NCBI GenBank assembly: GCA_963969595.1
Contig: OZ018416.1
Location: 13,098,065-13,162,064, forward strand
Length of the DNA: 64,000 nt
Origin: Neckera pumila
Lineage: Eukaryota; Streptophyta; Bryopsida; Hypnales; Neckeraceae
Direction: 5' to 3'
The translations under genes and the position numbers were made by a program. Numbering within the stretch: the stretch's first letter is position 1; each line of letters starts with the position of its first letter. Below, piece after piece: positions 47,096 through 58,926 of this stretch. Under the pieces are notes generated by a model. The model saw only the letters and a list, made by a program, of their open reading frames with translations. It did no database searches and was not told where the DNA came from.

Positions 47096-47158
47096 CACTA
47101 CAAGAGAAAGGGATGTTTTAAGTAGTATCCTAGACATCACGTCTTTTAAGTAACGTCT
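47096..47158. mobile_element. CACTA-type terminus cut by PLE2
   Basis: CACTACAAGAGAAAGGGATG is a typical CACTA end. It runs into AAGTAA-containing subterminal repeats and is interrupted at TTAA 47159 by PLE2. After PLE2, at 58927, the same kind of AAGTAA-rich sequence resumes, so the element was probably continuous before the insertion. The opposite CACTA end was not found in the window. Confidence 0.6.
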
Positions 47159-47394
47159 TTAACCCCTAAAGGACCGGTTGTCTCCTCCGGGGACAAATTA
47201 GGTCCGGATAGGTACCTACGGTCTCCATTTGAAGTCAAATTTTTTGAAATTTTTTGAGGTTGTGTAGTTTTGCAAGAGCTTTGTAGATATGTAATTTTTA
47301 TTTCACTTCCATTCCGGATGAAGAACTTATGGATATTTTTTCAAGAAACCAAAATGGGGGGCAGGTTGGGCTATCACAATTTTGTTGACTTGGA

Positions 47395-47700
47395 CGAGGG
47401 GCAGAGTTTCGGGCCGCCAGGACTAGGCCGGGGTGGGCAGCGGGTGAAGCTTATCCCCCACGCCTGGTGGCGCCCCCTGGACTGAGGGTGGGCGGGGGGC
47501 TTTCTGGAGCACTGCCCCTCGATTAAAGGAGGGGGGTGCGGGCACCTGTGGCTGGCTGCGCCGCCCCCTAGTTGGAGGAGCTGGTGCGGGCACCTACGTC
47601 TCTGGGCAGCACCAACCTCCAATTGCAAGAGGGGGCTTGCCGCTGTCGAGGCTTGCCGTGCCTGCAAGTCGCTTCCCTGCCGTGCCTCCTCATTGAAGAA
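47395..47700. other. GC-rich island inside PLE2, possible captured DNA
   Basis: About 300 bp of strongly GC-rich sequence sit in otherwise AT-rich DNA. Internal short repeats include GTGCGGGCACCT (twice, near 47537 and 47585) with CTG.GC.GC.CC blocks around them. Frames are open on the minus strand only because stop codons are rare in GC-rich DNA; no domain is seen. Confidence 0.5.
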
Positions 47701-48343
47701 ATTCGTGGGGAATTTGTACAAATTTGTAAAAAATTTATGCTGGATTTTTGAAATCTACAGCACAGATTCAGATGCAAGGAACTACATACTGAAATTTGAT
47801 GCAAAATTATGGGAAATTTGACTATGACAACAATTGCTCTTTTTGTGAGAAGAATCTCCAAAGTCCAAAATTTGCATTCCAAATTGACTTCATGAGCACT
47901 ACAAAGCCATGAATAGGCTTTGTGGCACCTAATTGAAGCAACCAAAATTAATTCCATTCACATTTGATAAATTACCGCACTCTATGTATACAGTTATAAC
48001 AAAAATCGGCTCGCACTTCTTTACTCATGGCACACTTCTTCAATGAAAGCAAATTTAGGTTGAATTATTGACAATTTGCAGTTCTCTAACACAACAAGCA
48101 GAGAATTAGGAAAACAGAGGCTCCAAATCAATGTCATTGCACCTAATTGGTGTCATTTCCAAATTTGCCAAAATTTTCACTCCCAAGGTTCTTCACGAGC
48201 TACCACAGAAGCTTTCAATTTTCATGACACACCATCAATTTGTAAACACCAACAATCTGTGGAGAGGTTTGTTTAACCCGTGAGAGCAATTTGGGTCTTT
48301 TAGAAACCTATCAATTTGAAGCCCGCACAGGTTTGAAAGGTGA

Positions 48344-48477
48344 GATTTGAAAGGTGAAGCTTGTAGCTTGCAGTTAGAGAGTGGTGCTTGTTGTTTCCCC
48401 TCACATGAGAACCAGATTTGAAAGGTGAAGCTCATAGCTTGAACTTAGAAAGTGGTGCTTGTTATTTCCCCACACTT
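48344..48477 (+). repeat. 71-bp direct duplication
   Basis: GATTTGAAAGGTGAAGCT begins at 48344 and 48415; both copies continue AGCTTG, TTAGA.AGTGGTGCTTGTT and TTTCCCC. A similar pair with TTGTGTCTTGGCATGCG occurs near 48620 and 48677. Both lie in the PLE2 interior. Confidence 0.8.
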
Positions 48478-49239
48478 CCCAGACCTCTAAATTTCGCTAG
48501 TAACTAGCAGATATCAATGTTCATGTTTATCATGTCCTCCACATCACTTATATGTTTCCCATGTGCACTTTGCGAATTCATTTTTCATGCCTTGTAAGGA
48601 GTGTTTCAACTCCCTCCTCTTTGACACTGTTGTGTCTTGGCATGCGGCGCCTAGTCTAATTCATTGTGAATTTCTTTTGACACTATTGTGTCTTAGCATG
48701 CGCCACGTACTCTTCTTTGTGAGCTTCAAATGCATGCACGGAGTTGGTGGAACATTGGTAACCTTGAGCCTTGACATTGGTCCTACGTATAATGAGAAGG
48801 AGCTGCTACAACAATAGAACCTCGTCATACTATTGCTGCCTTTATTTTCTGTTTGAAATTGCTATTATTGCCATTCTCAATTCAAGTAACCACTCTTGTA
48901 TAGCGGTGTTTTTTGGTTCTAGAATAGTGATAGGATGTAATTGAAACTACAAGCTCTCTTGTTTGCTGAGGTTTTATGTGGTATTTCCATTTTGTTCCTT
49001 TTCTAATTTAGTTTTAAGGGATAATTGCATGTGTTCATGTGCGTCAATATTGTTTGAATCGTTGCTTGCCCATTCATGACTATTATTGGTACAAGCATTG
49101 GAAGGGACACAATGCTGTGAAATTTTTTGTTTTACTCTAATGCTTTGGATTATTACTATGCACTTGCCATTGTTGGGAACCAAAAGTTTGTTCTCTTCTA
49201 ACAATTTTTTGTACTTCACTTGCCTACATTCTCAAACTT

Positions 49240-50165
49240 TTAACCCCTAAAGGACCAAGGCCTATTTTCTGCCAAAAAACAACTAATACTGCCATTTTTA
49301 TAGCAAGAGTAAAAAATATCAAAAAATATTTTTTGAAAATCTAACCATAGTATCTTATACCTAACTAGTATGAGAATATGAGGAAAAAAATTCAGAATTT
49401 TTGACCGCATAGAATGCAAGATATGTGCGTTTGAAGTGTAAGAAACAAAATTTTCAGCCCATTGCGGGACTAGACTTTTTGACTTTGAACATTTCTAACT
49501 TAAATATTTTGCACTAAAAAGTTTTGAGGTTTAATCCTTTATAGTGGAAAATTGAGTTGGGAGTCAAGGAAAAAAAAATTCAAAAAAAAATAATTTTCAT
49601 GCTTAAAAAAATTGTTATGTAGAAGTAGGTACAAGATAGAAGGAAAATCTAAAATACTAATATCTTTTAGATGGAATTAAAATATAGTAATTCCAATGGT
49701 GAGATTGTTCTAGAAAGAAAATTAATCCCTTTAAAAAAATCTTTAAATTTCAAAAATTGCATTTAGAATTGAATCCTAAAGGTTATTTTTTCAAGAAAAT
49801 GCTCTAATTGCCCCCAAAATAAGATTGTCCATAACTTTCTCATAGCAAATCCAAATGAAGTGAATCAAAAATTTCTAGATAGAAAAAAATTTAATCTATG
49901 AGGAAAAAATAAAAATAAAAATAAAAATAAAAAATAAAATTTCTGCAAAAAATTTCGCTGCCCCCCTCTCTCCTAATTTGAGCTTATTTGGGCATAGCTT
50001 TTGTTTCCGCGCACCGATTGAAAAAAAATATATATTTTTATGAAGCTTATCATTTTGTCTATATTCAAGAAAAGTTCCAAGAAATCAAGACAAAAAATCA
50101 GCCCGTAAGTATCTGCCTAAAATCGCATTTGTCCCCCAAATGGACAACGATCCTTTAGTGGTTAA
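49240..50165 (+). mobile_element. piggyBac-like MITE copy E, 926 bp, nested in PLE2
   Basis: Left TTAACCCCTAAAGGACCAAG; right GATCCTTTAGTGGTTAA. TTAA at 49240-49243 and 50162-50165. It is the reference copy for the D/E/F/G/H group and runs opposite to PLE2. The next element (J) begins exactly where E ends, sharing the TTAA. Non-coding. Confidence 0.85.
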
Positions 50166-50846
50166 TCTATTGATCCAAAAAGTTTAGAATTGCACATGAG
50201 AATTTACCATATTTTTTGGTGTAAGGATTGAATTGAAAGTCTAGAAATTTTTTTCAAAGAATACACTTTTGATTTTTATTCTTTCAAAAATTGTTAAATA
50301 GAAATACTTCTAAGATGGAACAACAATCTAAATTGTTCATACCTCTAAAATGAACTGAAATACAAGAATCAAAGCACTAACATTGTTTTGCAAAGTGAAC
50401 TTGACCCTATCCCTCCATTCTTCTTTGCAAATTACAATAACCACATGAAGCATGTATACTAAGAATTATTTTTTCAAGAAGATGTCTAAATTGCCCCCTA
50501 AAGAAGATTGTCTATAACTTTTTTCATTACTAACCTGTATAGAATGAAACAAATTTTTGGAAATAGACAAAACTATTTTCTATAAGAAACAACAATTCAA
50601 AATATTTGTTTTCACTTTCTGTGAATTTTTTGTGTTGCCTGACAATTGCCATTCGGCTCATGCTAGCATAATTTTTGTTTATAGGCACTGATTGAATATA
50701 AAATAAAATTATAGGAAACCTTATGTATTTTCCTATCTTCAAAAAAAGTTTTAGAAAATCATAATCAAAATTGAGACCGCAAGAGAGTACCCAAAATCCA
50801 ATTTGTTCCCAAAGAAGATAATTGGAATTTTAGGAGTAAATCAGAT
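50166..50846 (+). mobile_element. Truncated piggyBac-like MITE copy J abutting copy E
   Basis: Starts at the right TTAA of copy E with sequence equivalent to about position 260 of copy E and continues in parallel to a degraded right end near 50828-50842 (GGAATTTTAGGAGTAAA). The missing left ~260 bp are not found upstream of copy E, so it was lost before or during the E insertion. Confidence 0.6.
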
Positions 50847-52789
50847 GAACTTCTGTTCTATTTTTTTTAAATTTTTTATAATTCATTGTATTCATTCAAA
50901 AGCGGATTTTGGTGGAGGCCTTTTCAAATTCAATGCAAATTCCACGAAGTGAGACTCTTTCTTCTTGCATATGTTTTAAATATAAAAATACAAGAGAACA
51001 TAGCCTATATTTCTTGATTGATGATCTAACAGAATTTGACTAGTTAGAAAGTTTTTCTTATTGTTTTAGAATTGTTGGTCTTCATGATCTTGATCATATG
51101 AATTTGAGTTCACCACAATTTTGTTGTCTGATGCAAAATGTGTTTGACATGTACGCTGTCGTGTAGAGAAGAGCGCGCTTAGGGAATACACAAGGTGTCT
51201 GGCTGCAAGTTGGTGAGTGTAGATGGAGAATCTCAGAACTTGAAACTTCACTTGGTCTTCAAAGTCTTCAAAGTCTTCAAACTTGAATCTTCACTCAATC
51301 TCCAACCATCCTATCCTGTGGTGGCTCTATAGGATCAAAGGTAAAGGTGTGTGATAAGAAACAAGGCCTCAGACGGATAAAACGGGACGGCCAAACCACG
51401 AGTTGACCGTCTGAAAGTTTGGCTTCTAAACTTCAAGCCCATGGTGACCAGCAATCGTGCCTCACCAATGGAAACGACATAAAAGTAACCATGTGGGTGA
51501 TCAATCCCACTTCGTCGTCAATAAACATAAAACGGAGCTAATATTGAATAACCATATAACCCACAACGATGTTCATAATGCAAAAATTGAAAAACAATAA
51601 GCCTCCAAAATTGGCCAGGAATAACAATAGAAACACAACGAGCCTCCAAAATCGGCTAGGAATAACAAGCCACAAGCCACAAAACACAAATCTTTTTTTT
51701 TTCAAGTCTTGGTTTCTTTAAGTCTTGGTTTCTTCAAATCTCTTCAAACCTCTTCAAATCTCCTCCAACTCCAATTTCTTCTCTTTGACCAAACTTTAGT
51801 GTGATGCCACGGCTACTCTACAAACTCAAATAAATTGTATAACAGTTTTTGAAAAGCTTACACAAATCTCTACTTTTCTTTTAAATTTTAACTCAAGCTA
51901 ACACTCTGTCCATGTTTTATGGCCACTCAAAATTTCAATCTCAAAGTTTGAGGGCAGCAGACCCTCCTTCACTTTCACACTCATAAATCACTCATACATG
52001 CTTTAAATACAGCAACTAATAGCTCTTAAAATTTCCTACATCTTCTCTAAATTTCATTGCAAAATAAAGACATGCCCGTCTTTTGTGGTTGGTTAAAGCC
52101 TTTACCCCTTCAATTGAGAGGTAGTAGACCTTCTTTCACTCAAACTAGCACAAATCTCAACTCATAACTTCAAATCAAGCAAGAGAAGACTTTTTTGAAA
52201 AACAACAATATGATATCAAAATCCATCAAATTTCATTTCAAAATTCATAAAACTCCACACACTATAGTCCTCCAAAAACTTGGGTCCTTCCAACTACAAC
52301 GAGAGAGAAGATGAATAGTCTCCACCTTTTTTCCTCCCCACCTTATCAACAACACCCTACCTTCAAGGAAAGTGGTAAACAACTCTTAACTTGCTTTTAA
52401 GGCTAACTTTCAATTATTGACCTTCCTATTTGGCCCCACAACTATATCTTTATCTTTAACTTAGAAAGAAAATCACTTCAAAGTTCACCTAGCAAACAAA
52501 CATTTCAATGAAGCTCTAAGGCAAAATCGTCCTCTTATATAGATGTCATACTCCTCTCGGAATGGCATCACCTTGAAGCTACTCAATAAAACATATTATA
52601 ATATGTTTTGATACTATGTACAAATCTACAACAAAACAACGCCTTCCTCACAGTCAAATTCAATAATCCTTAGGCTAGCATTGTTGTGTTCAGGCAGGAA
52701 GCATTCACTACATATTATTAGGAGTTCAAAGGAAGAAGAACAATGCCTAGATAGAAGACTAGTACCTCCTTTGACAAGGTATAACACTT

Positions 52790-53323
52790 TTGTCTCCTCA
52801 ATGACTATTGTTTTTTCAAGGAACAAAATGGATTTCAAGCAAGCTCTTCTGGTCTCAATGTCTTTAATAAATTTTTTAAATTACTTTTGAACAAAAAAAG
52901 ACATTACCTTCTAGGTGATATAATTTTAATTCAAATTGGTTCCCAAGAGTAAAAATTTTGCCACTTTTTATATTGTTTTTATTTCCACATGCTAAAAAAG
53001 GAATTTCTAGTGACTTGAAATTTTAATTTTAATTTTTTTTTTCTTATAGATTATACTTTTGTCTACATTGAAGACTTTGAATCATTCCGTTTGCATTAGT
53101 GATGTGTGAAATATGGAGCATTTTGTTCTAGAAGTAAATACAACATCCTCTTCAAACAATAATGTATAGGACTTCTTTTTGAATTCATTTTTCATAGTAT
53201 CTTAGTGCAAGATCTTATATTTAGATGCAAAGAAAATCAATTTTCATAGTTCCATAGACTATGCAACAGAAATGGCATTTTGCATGCTTTTTGACAAAAA
53301 AACAACTTGAGGTCCTTTAGGAA
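52790..53323 (-). mobile_element. Internally deleted piggyBac-like MITE copy I
   Basis: Reverse-oriented relative of copies F and H: ACAAAATGGATTT near the left end, GCATTAGTGATGTG in the middle and GGTCCTTTAGGAATGA at the right end. The central block found in full copies (GAACAATCTCACCATTG region) is missing, giving about 530 bp. Edges approximate. Confidence 0.55.
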
Positions 53324-53504
53324 TGATATCTACCACTTTGTTCCCATTGGCACTTTGAATTTCTTAAGTCCTAAGTTGCATTTTGTTTGATTTCTGCCAG
53401 GTTGCTCGGGATAGATTGCCAGTTCGTTGTAGTTGTAGATTGCTAGCCAATGATACTCCTTCTTCTTCAAAGTTGCAATGTCCACCTCAAAATCCTCCCC
53501 CCTC

Positions 53505-53525
53505 CCCCCCCCCCCCCCCCCCCCC
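53505..53525 (+). repeat. Poly-C tract, 21 bases
   Basis: An uninterrupted run of 21 C, preceded by CCTCCCCCCT. The minus strand is a G-run able to form a quadruplex. It lies 60 bp upstream of the first readable PLE2 transposase exon. Confidence 0.95.
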
Positions 53526-53587
53526 TCCCATTCCATCACAAAAAGAAATGAATTAACCTATACCTCTCTTTGTACCTTCATTACCAG

Positions 53588-56500
53588 ATGAAGGTGAAGA
53601 GAATTTCTTTCCAGAGGACATTGACATCATTGGCACCGTGGACCCAGAGTTCATTGATAGCCTAGAGCATGAAGCTGGAGGTAGAGCCTCCAGTTGTGAA
53701 GAACTTGATGAAGAAGACTTTGATGAAGGCCGGTACTCTTCCCACAAAATTCAAAATCTTGATGATCTCTTGTGGCTTCCAGAATTATTATACAATCCCA
53801 AGCAGATTGCAAGCCAACATAAACAATTGCATGATGCAAGTGGATCATCAATGGCGGACAAGAACATTGTACATCAAAAGCTACCAAAAGAGGGCGGTCC
53901 AGTACACGAGCCCATAGCCTCTGGTCATAGAGTGACTAGGGCGCCTTCACCAAACTGGAAGCACTTGGATGGGAACAATGACTATCAGCAGGGGAACGTG
54001 CAAACAACCAGGGCGCATCCACAGAGACAAGGTTGGGAGCACCCACAAGAACAATTGCAGGGGCAACGCTCTAGCAGTCCTTCTACAGTAAGTAAGCATA
54101 GCAAAGTTTTTTTTGGTGTGACTTTTTATAGGGTTGGTATTGGGGTTGGAGGGTAGAAAACTATTATTTTCCCTCAATCACGAGAAGTGGCCATGTATTT
54201 CTTCAACTCTCAAACAATACTTCAACAATATTAGGATGATATTTGGTGACACCTTTATCAAAAGTAGATGATATACATGTAATGTTTGCCGCTTGGACTT
54301 CAAATTCATCAATCATTACATTATTTTGAACAATACTTGAGCTTCTAATTTGAAGAATGGCCAAAAGTTTTTTGCTACCCAAGACAAGTGCAAAACTGTG
54401 TATACATAAGAAAGGAAAAAGATGAAAAGTGAGTTGAATATAGAACGATAGAAAATGGGATCAATTTTTTTCCCACATTTTGGAGACAGGGCCATATATC
54501 CAATTCAGATGCAAATATTGAGTTATATTTTTGTGACACTTTGTGCTATGTATATAAAATGTAATTGATACCCATATTGAAAATGGGTTTGCATTGCTTA
54601 CATGGTATAAAATAGGCATGTTGTCCACAAATACGTAAAATTTTGCTTACCAAGAATAGCCAAAGCCTTTTTAGTGTAAGCAATAAACAAAAAATTGCGC
54701 ATAAAAGACATCTTCAGTTGTATAAGATTGCAATGCGTTGAGAAGGAGTGGAACATAGGATAAAATTTGAATTATCATTGTTCCAAGGGGGGCCAACATG
54801 GATTTTGGAAAATTTCAAATCATGTTTCATATGAGCAAAATTTTTGAGGAATATTTTATAAAACTTTTCCCAACATTTGAAAGATTTATTCAGCTTTTGA
54901 GGAATATAATTTTCATTTCAGTCAATGCCTTATAGGAAGGATTTTCTAAGGAATTTTACCACAGTGAGTACTAATTTGAGTTTAGTAGGCAAAAAATTAA
55001 ATCCAAAGAAATTGCATATAAAATTTCAAAAAATTGATTTCATAGTTTATACTAGTGCCAAAATAAAAACTTTGAATCACTCCATTATTTTGGATTTTTG
55101 ATGTAAAAGTTATGGAGCTTCTTGTTTTGCGGGTAGTTACAACATCTTCATGGGAAAATAAAACTTAGTATTTGTTTTGAAGCTACTTTGCCACTATTTG
55201 TGAGAACAATAACTTCGACATGGTTCATTTTCAATGCTAAATCAGTGTCACCATTGACAGTAGTATGTTCTAGTCCACCTTAGAGGTATTATTCTTCCAT
55301 TTTTTCTCCTCAAGAAAGAGTTAAGCCATATAAATTCAAAATATATGTAATGCTAAAAATTTTAAGTTCAAAGGATTTGAACTGTCATAAAATAGTTTGC
55401 ATTACCAGTAGAGAAGTATTTTTCTTTTTTGAATGCAAGTAGTTTGCAATGTATGTGGTTAGAATTTCATCAAACATTTTCATGTTTTTATACTGCAAAA
55501 CCTTACATGTAGATACAATAAAAAATTTCGGTAGTCAATTTCTTGATTTTAGCATTAGAAATGGCAATGTCAAGTATAGTTTTGTAAATGAAAACGCCTC
55601 ATACTTATGGGCCTAAGAAAGTAAGGGAGGACTATTTTGCAAGGTTTGACAAGCTGGAATTTTGAATTTGTAGATGAAAGTGGGAGCGAGTCGGACATTG
55701 AGTATCCCAAGTTAGACTTTAGTGAAGAGGAACAAGAGGACGTGGATGATGACGGCTATGACGGGGATGTGAATAGCATCAAACATGTATATCAGGATTC
55801 TACTTGGCATCAAAATTTCATTACTTATAATCCTCAACCTGAGGAATATATTAGTTACTATGGATCCCACTTCTTTGAGAACCGATTCCCTACTTTTTTC
55901 AACTTAGTCCAAATGTTTTGGCCCTTATAAATTTTGCGGGACATTGTAGTTGAGACAAATTGATATGCAACAGCTTTGAATACGGATGGAGGGACATATG
56001 GAGGGCCAAATTGGAAATACCTTACTGTATTAGAGTTGAAGGTTTTTATGGCCATCATACTATATATGGGCATGAGGTGTCAACCTAATTTGAAGTCTTA
56101 TTGGCATAAAGAAGGCTCCATTTTTCATTGTCCGACTATCTCTAATTTGATGTCACAAAGCCGGTTTGAATTACTCACAAAATGTTTACATATCACAAAT
56201 CCAACAATGTATGAAAGCGATAAGAGAATGCCAAAATATGATAAAATGGTGCAAGTTAGGTGGATATTGAATGCAATGAGAGACAATTGCAAAAACTCCT
56301 GGAATGTTGGTAAATTTGCTACAATTGACAAAATGATGATCCGATATAAAGGGACTTACTATTCCACTAAATAGTATATACCCCAGAAGCTGCAAAAATG
56401 GGGCTTGAAGGTTTGGTATTTAGCAGATTCAAAATCAAAATTTGTTTCGAATTTTGAAGTCTATTATGGAAAAAATCCCGTGGTTGAGGAAGAAATGCGA

Positions 56501-57368
56501 CAACGGGGAGGACGTGGCGAAGCACAATTAGCGCATAATGTTGTATTGCACTTACTTTTACCAATCGAGGATAAAGGGCATGGAATCGTCATGGATAATT
56601 TTTTCTCAAGTGTTCTTTTATTCAAAGAGCTATTGGATAAAAAAACATATGCAACTGGCACAATGAGGGCAAATTGGGTGGGTCTTCCTTTGTCTTTCAA
56701 AAATACAAAGGATTTCAATAGAAATCGGCAAAGCACACTGAATTGGCGTATGCATGATTCTAGACAAATGTCTAGCATTATATGGAAAGATAAGAAAGCG
56801 GTTCTTCTCATTTTGATTCATGCGGTTACAATTCAATTTCCATGGGAATTTCCGGTTACAACTGTTTCGCGTTGTAATGGTCAGAACGGGAGAGCATTCA
56901 GACATCACCGGTACACCTTGAGTACACAACTCATATACGTGGTGTAGATGTGGCTGACCAATTACAAGCATCTTATTCATATCAAACCCGGTTCCACAAG
57001 TGGTGGCATCGTATTTTCTTTTTCTTGTTGATATAAGCATTGTGAATATGTATATAATTTACATGGACAAATGCAAGGCCCAAGATCCTCCAAAACGTCC
57101 AATAAAGCATTTGCAAATTCGAACTAAATTGTGCAAAACTCTGACTGCAAGATGGCATGGGAGGAGACGCCAAGAATTTGAGGAACTACCTTGTCATAGG
57201 CAAGTATGCTATCCAGCATTTACCAAGGACCGCAATCCATGCATGGTTTGCAACGATGGCTCATATCCATTGAAGCGGCCAAAGACATATTGCCCTACTT
57301 GTGGCAATAAATTTATGTGTTGGCGCAAGGGGTGTTTCCAAATTTTTCATGAACACTTGAATGACTAA
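53588..57368 (+). pseudogene. PLE2 transposase (DDE_Tnp_1_7 with C-terminal zinc domain), disrupted
   Basis: A first acidic exon (about 53588-54087/54091: DEGEENFFPEDIDIIG..., later Gln/Pro-rich) ends at a strong GTAAGTAAG donor. After an intron that contains MITE K, a second acidic start (55674, DESGSESDIE) leads into the transposase core. Marks: PTISNLMSQSRF (56120s), ATIDKMMIRYKG with Asp 1 (56327), GIVMDNFFSS with Asp 2 (56594), RGVDVADQL with Asp 3 (56947), and FHKWWHRIFFF. The C-terminus has paired cysteines (CMVC, CPTC, CWRKGC), the piggyBac cysteine-rich zinc domain. All three catalytic Asp codons survive. Stops at 55928 TAA, 55961 TGA and 56372 TAG, plus frameshifts near 56.87 and 57.02 kb, kill it. 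Two of the stops fit single C-to-T changes (Arg CGA and Gln CAG by comparison with family patterns and PLE1). Confidence 0.85.
54757..55614 (-). mobile_element. piggyBac-like MITE copy K inside the PLE2 intron
   Basis: Reverse-oriented relative of copies F and H: ATTATCATTGTTCC with CATGGATTTTGG near the left, TTTGAATCACTCCATT in the middle, and TAGCATTAGAAATGGCAATG then a decayed terminus near 55600. It lies between the donor near 54088 and the acceptor at 55673, so splicing could have removed it. Edges are approximate. Confidence 0.5.
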
Positions 57369-58926
57369 GCCCTTTGCAATGTGAGTACAATTTTCAAGCA
57401 CCATTATAACAAATATTTTAGGAATTGCATTTGAATATTTTTTGTGTACTTTTATCCTAAGACTTCAAAATATCATTAGACATATAGAGATTTTGTTAGT
57501 AGATGATAGGATAATGAAACAAATGTGTATTAATGTGGATTTTTTGGGAGAAGGGGGAATTAGCCAAAAAAAATAGGAGGCATTCAAAGGTGTAGCTATG
57601 AATTTACGAGATTTTAATTTATTCTATTATTGTAGATATTTGTGATTGAAGAATGAATTTTCTCATATTTAATTCTTTTTACTATTGTAAGATACCTTAT
57701 AAATGAACAGTGAAATTATAGAGTATTCTAGTTTTGAAGACCTTTTGTAGAAAACTAGGAATTTTAGAAGTCTTCAAAAGCAGCAAAAATTTTGACATCC
57801 ATGCTAGGCTTTGACATTGTTTTTTGAAGCAAGAGACATTGTTCTAATTGGGTTCATGGCTTGAATATATGATGTCCTCAAAAGAATGCAACTATGTCAT
57901 TTCATGTCATTTTTAATTTGCTTGGCATCTAATGCACATGTACATGGCACATGCAGGAGAACAAACAAGTTTTGACAGGAACTAGCCAAGAGAAGAATGA
58001 TAGGAACAATGCCATCTGGAGATAAGGTAGTATGCTGTTTTCATGAGCTGATTGCCTTTTAGGGGAAGTTGAACTCCTCTAAACAATTTTCAGTAAATTT
58101 TCATAGAAAAAGAAATAAAAACGGCATCTAATCTAAGTCGTTTCATATTTTTTGGACCTTTGTGGAATTAGTTATGAATTTTTGAAGTTCATAGAGAAGT
58201 AGGTGGATGGAACACTTGATGGATGGAGTGCATTGTAGGTGGATGATGTGGTGAGTTGGAGTTCCCATGCAGTGGAACGCTGTAGGAAACAAACCAGGAA
58301 CACAGGGGAACAAACTGGGTCCCTTTTTTTTCCATTGCCCCAAAGACTTTTGTTCACCAAAGCCTTCTAATTTCAATAAAAATTAGAGCTTTTGTTTTTT
58401 TGTTTTAAAAATTTTGGGAGTTTGTCACAAATAAATGAATGCTTCAATCCACCATTGGGATTTTTGAGTATTGAAATTATGAGGTTAGAAAACATTTTAG
58501 CAAAAATAGGTATTGTATTGTCAATTCTCTAGGCATTGTGTCTTTTCAAGATTTTTTTGGATGTGTTCCACACATTTTTTTGAAGTAAAATTTTGTGGAT
58601 ACATGTATAATATTACCTTCAATATGATAAATTTTTTTATTCGAAGTCTTTAGTGCAAATATTTTCCACAAATGGCGGTCAAAGGCAGCTGAAGTTATAG
58701 GGCAGAGTTCAAAAAAACTTTTTTTGAACTTTGAATGCTCATATGTTCCAATCCGTACGGTCAATTTTGATGAAATTTTTACCACATGATCTTAGACAAG
58801 TTAAGTACAAGATCCTGCGGTTGGATTTAAAAAAAAAAAAAACTGGTTTACTTAAAGTGAATGCAGCAGAAATGGCAGTTTTGAGTGGTTTTTGACAGAA
58901 AACACCCTTGGTCCTTTAGGGGTTAA

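Larger units (their letters stand above)
47159..58926 (+). mobile_element. PLE2, large composite piggyBac-like element
   Basis: Left end TTAACCCCTAAAGGACC at 47159, right end GGTCCTTTAGGGGTTAA ending 58926: a perfect 17-bp TIR including TTAA. Removing it rejoins similar AAGTAA-rich flanks. It contains a decayed transposase (53588-57368) in the same orientation. The right-terminal region (about 58540-58926) and the left-terminal ~80 bp resemble the two ends of the ~925-bp MITEs read in reverse, so PLE2 is the probable source family. The 11.8-kb length is inflated by nested elements E, J, I and K and by unexplained DNA between 50.85 and 52.79 kb, which holds a ~37-bp direct duplication near 51590-51670. 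Confidence 0.75.

Noticed and set aside
47374..47721. A 115-codon minus-strand frame over the GC-rich island
   Set aside because: Stop codons are rare by composition; the translation is low-complexity Arg/Pro/Gln/Ala and lies inside a transposon.
53330..53539. A minus-strand frame with a poly-Gly run
   Set aside because: It is simply the poly-C tract read on the other strand, overlapping a MITE end.
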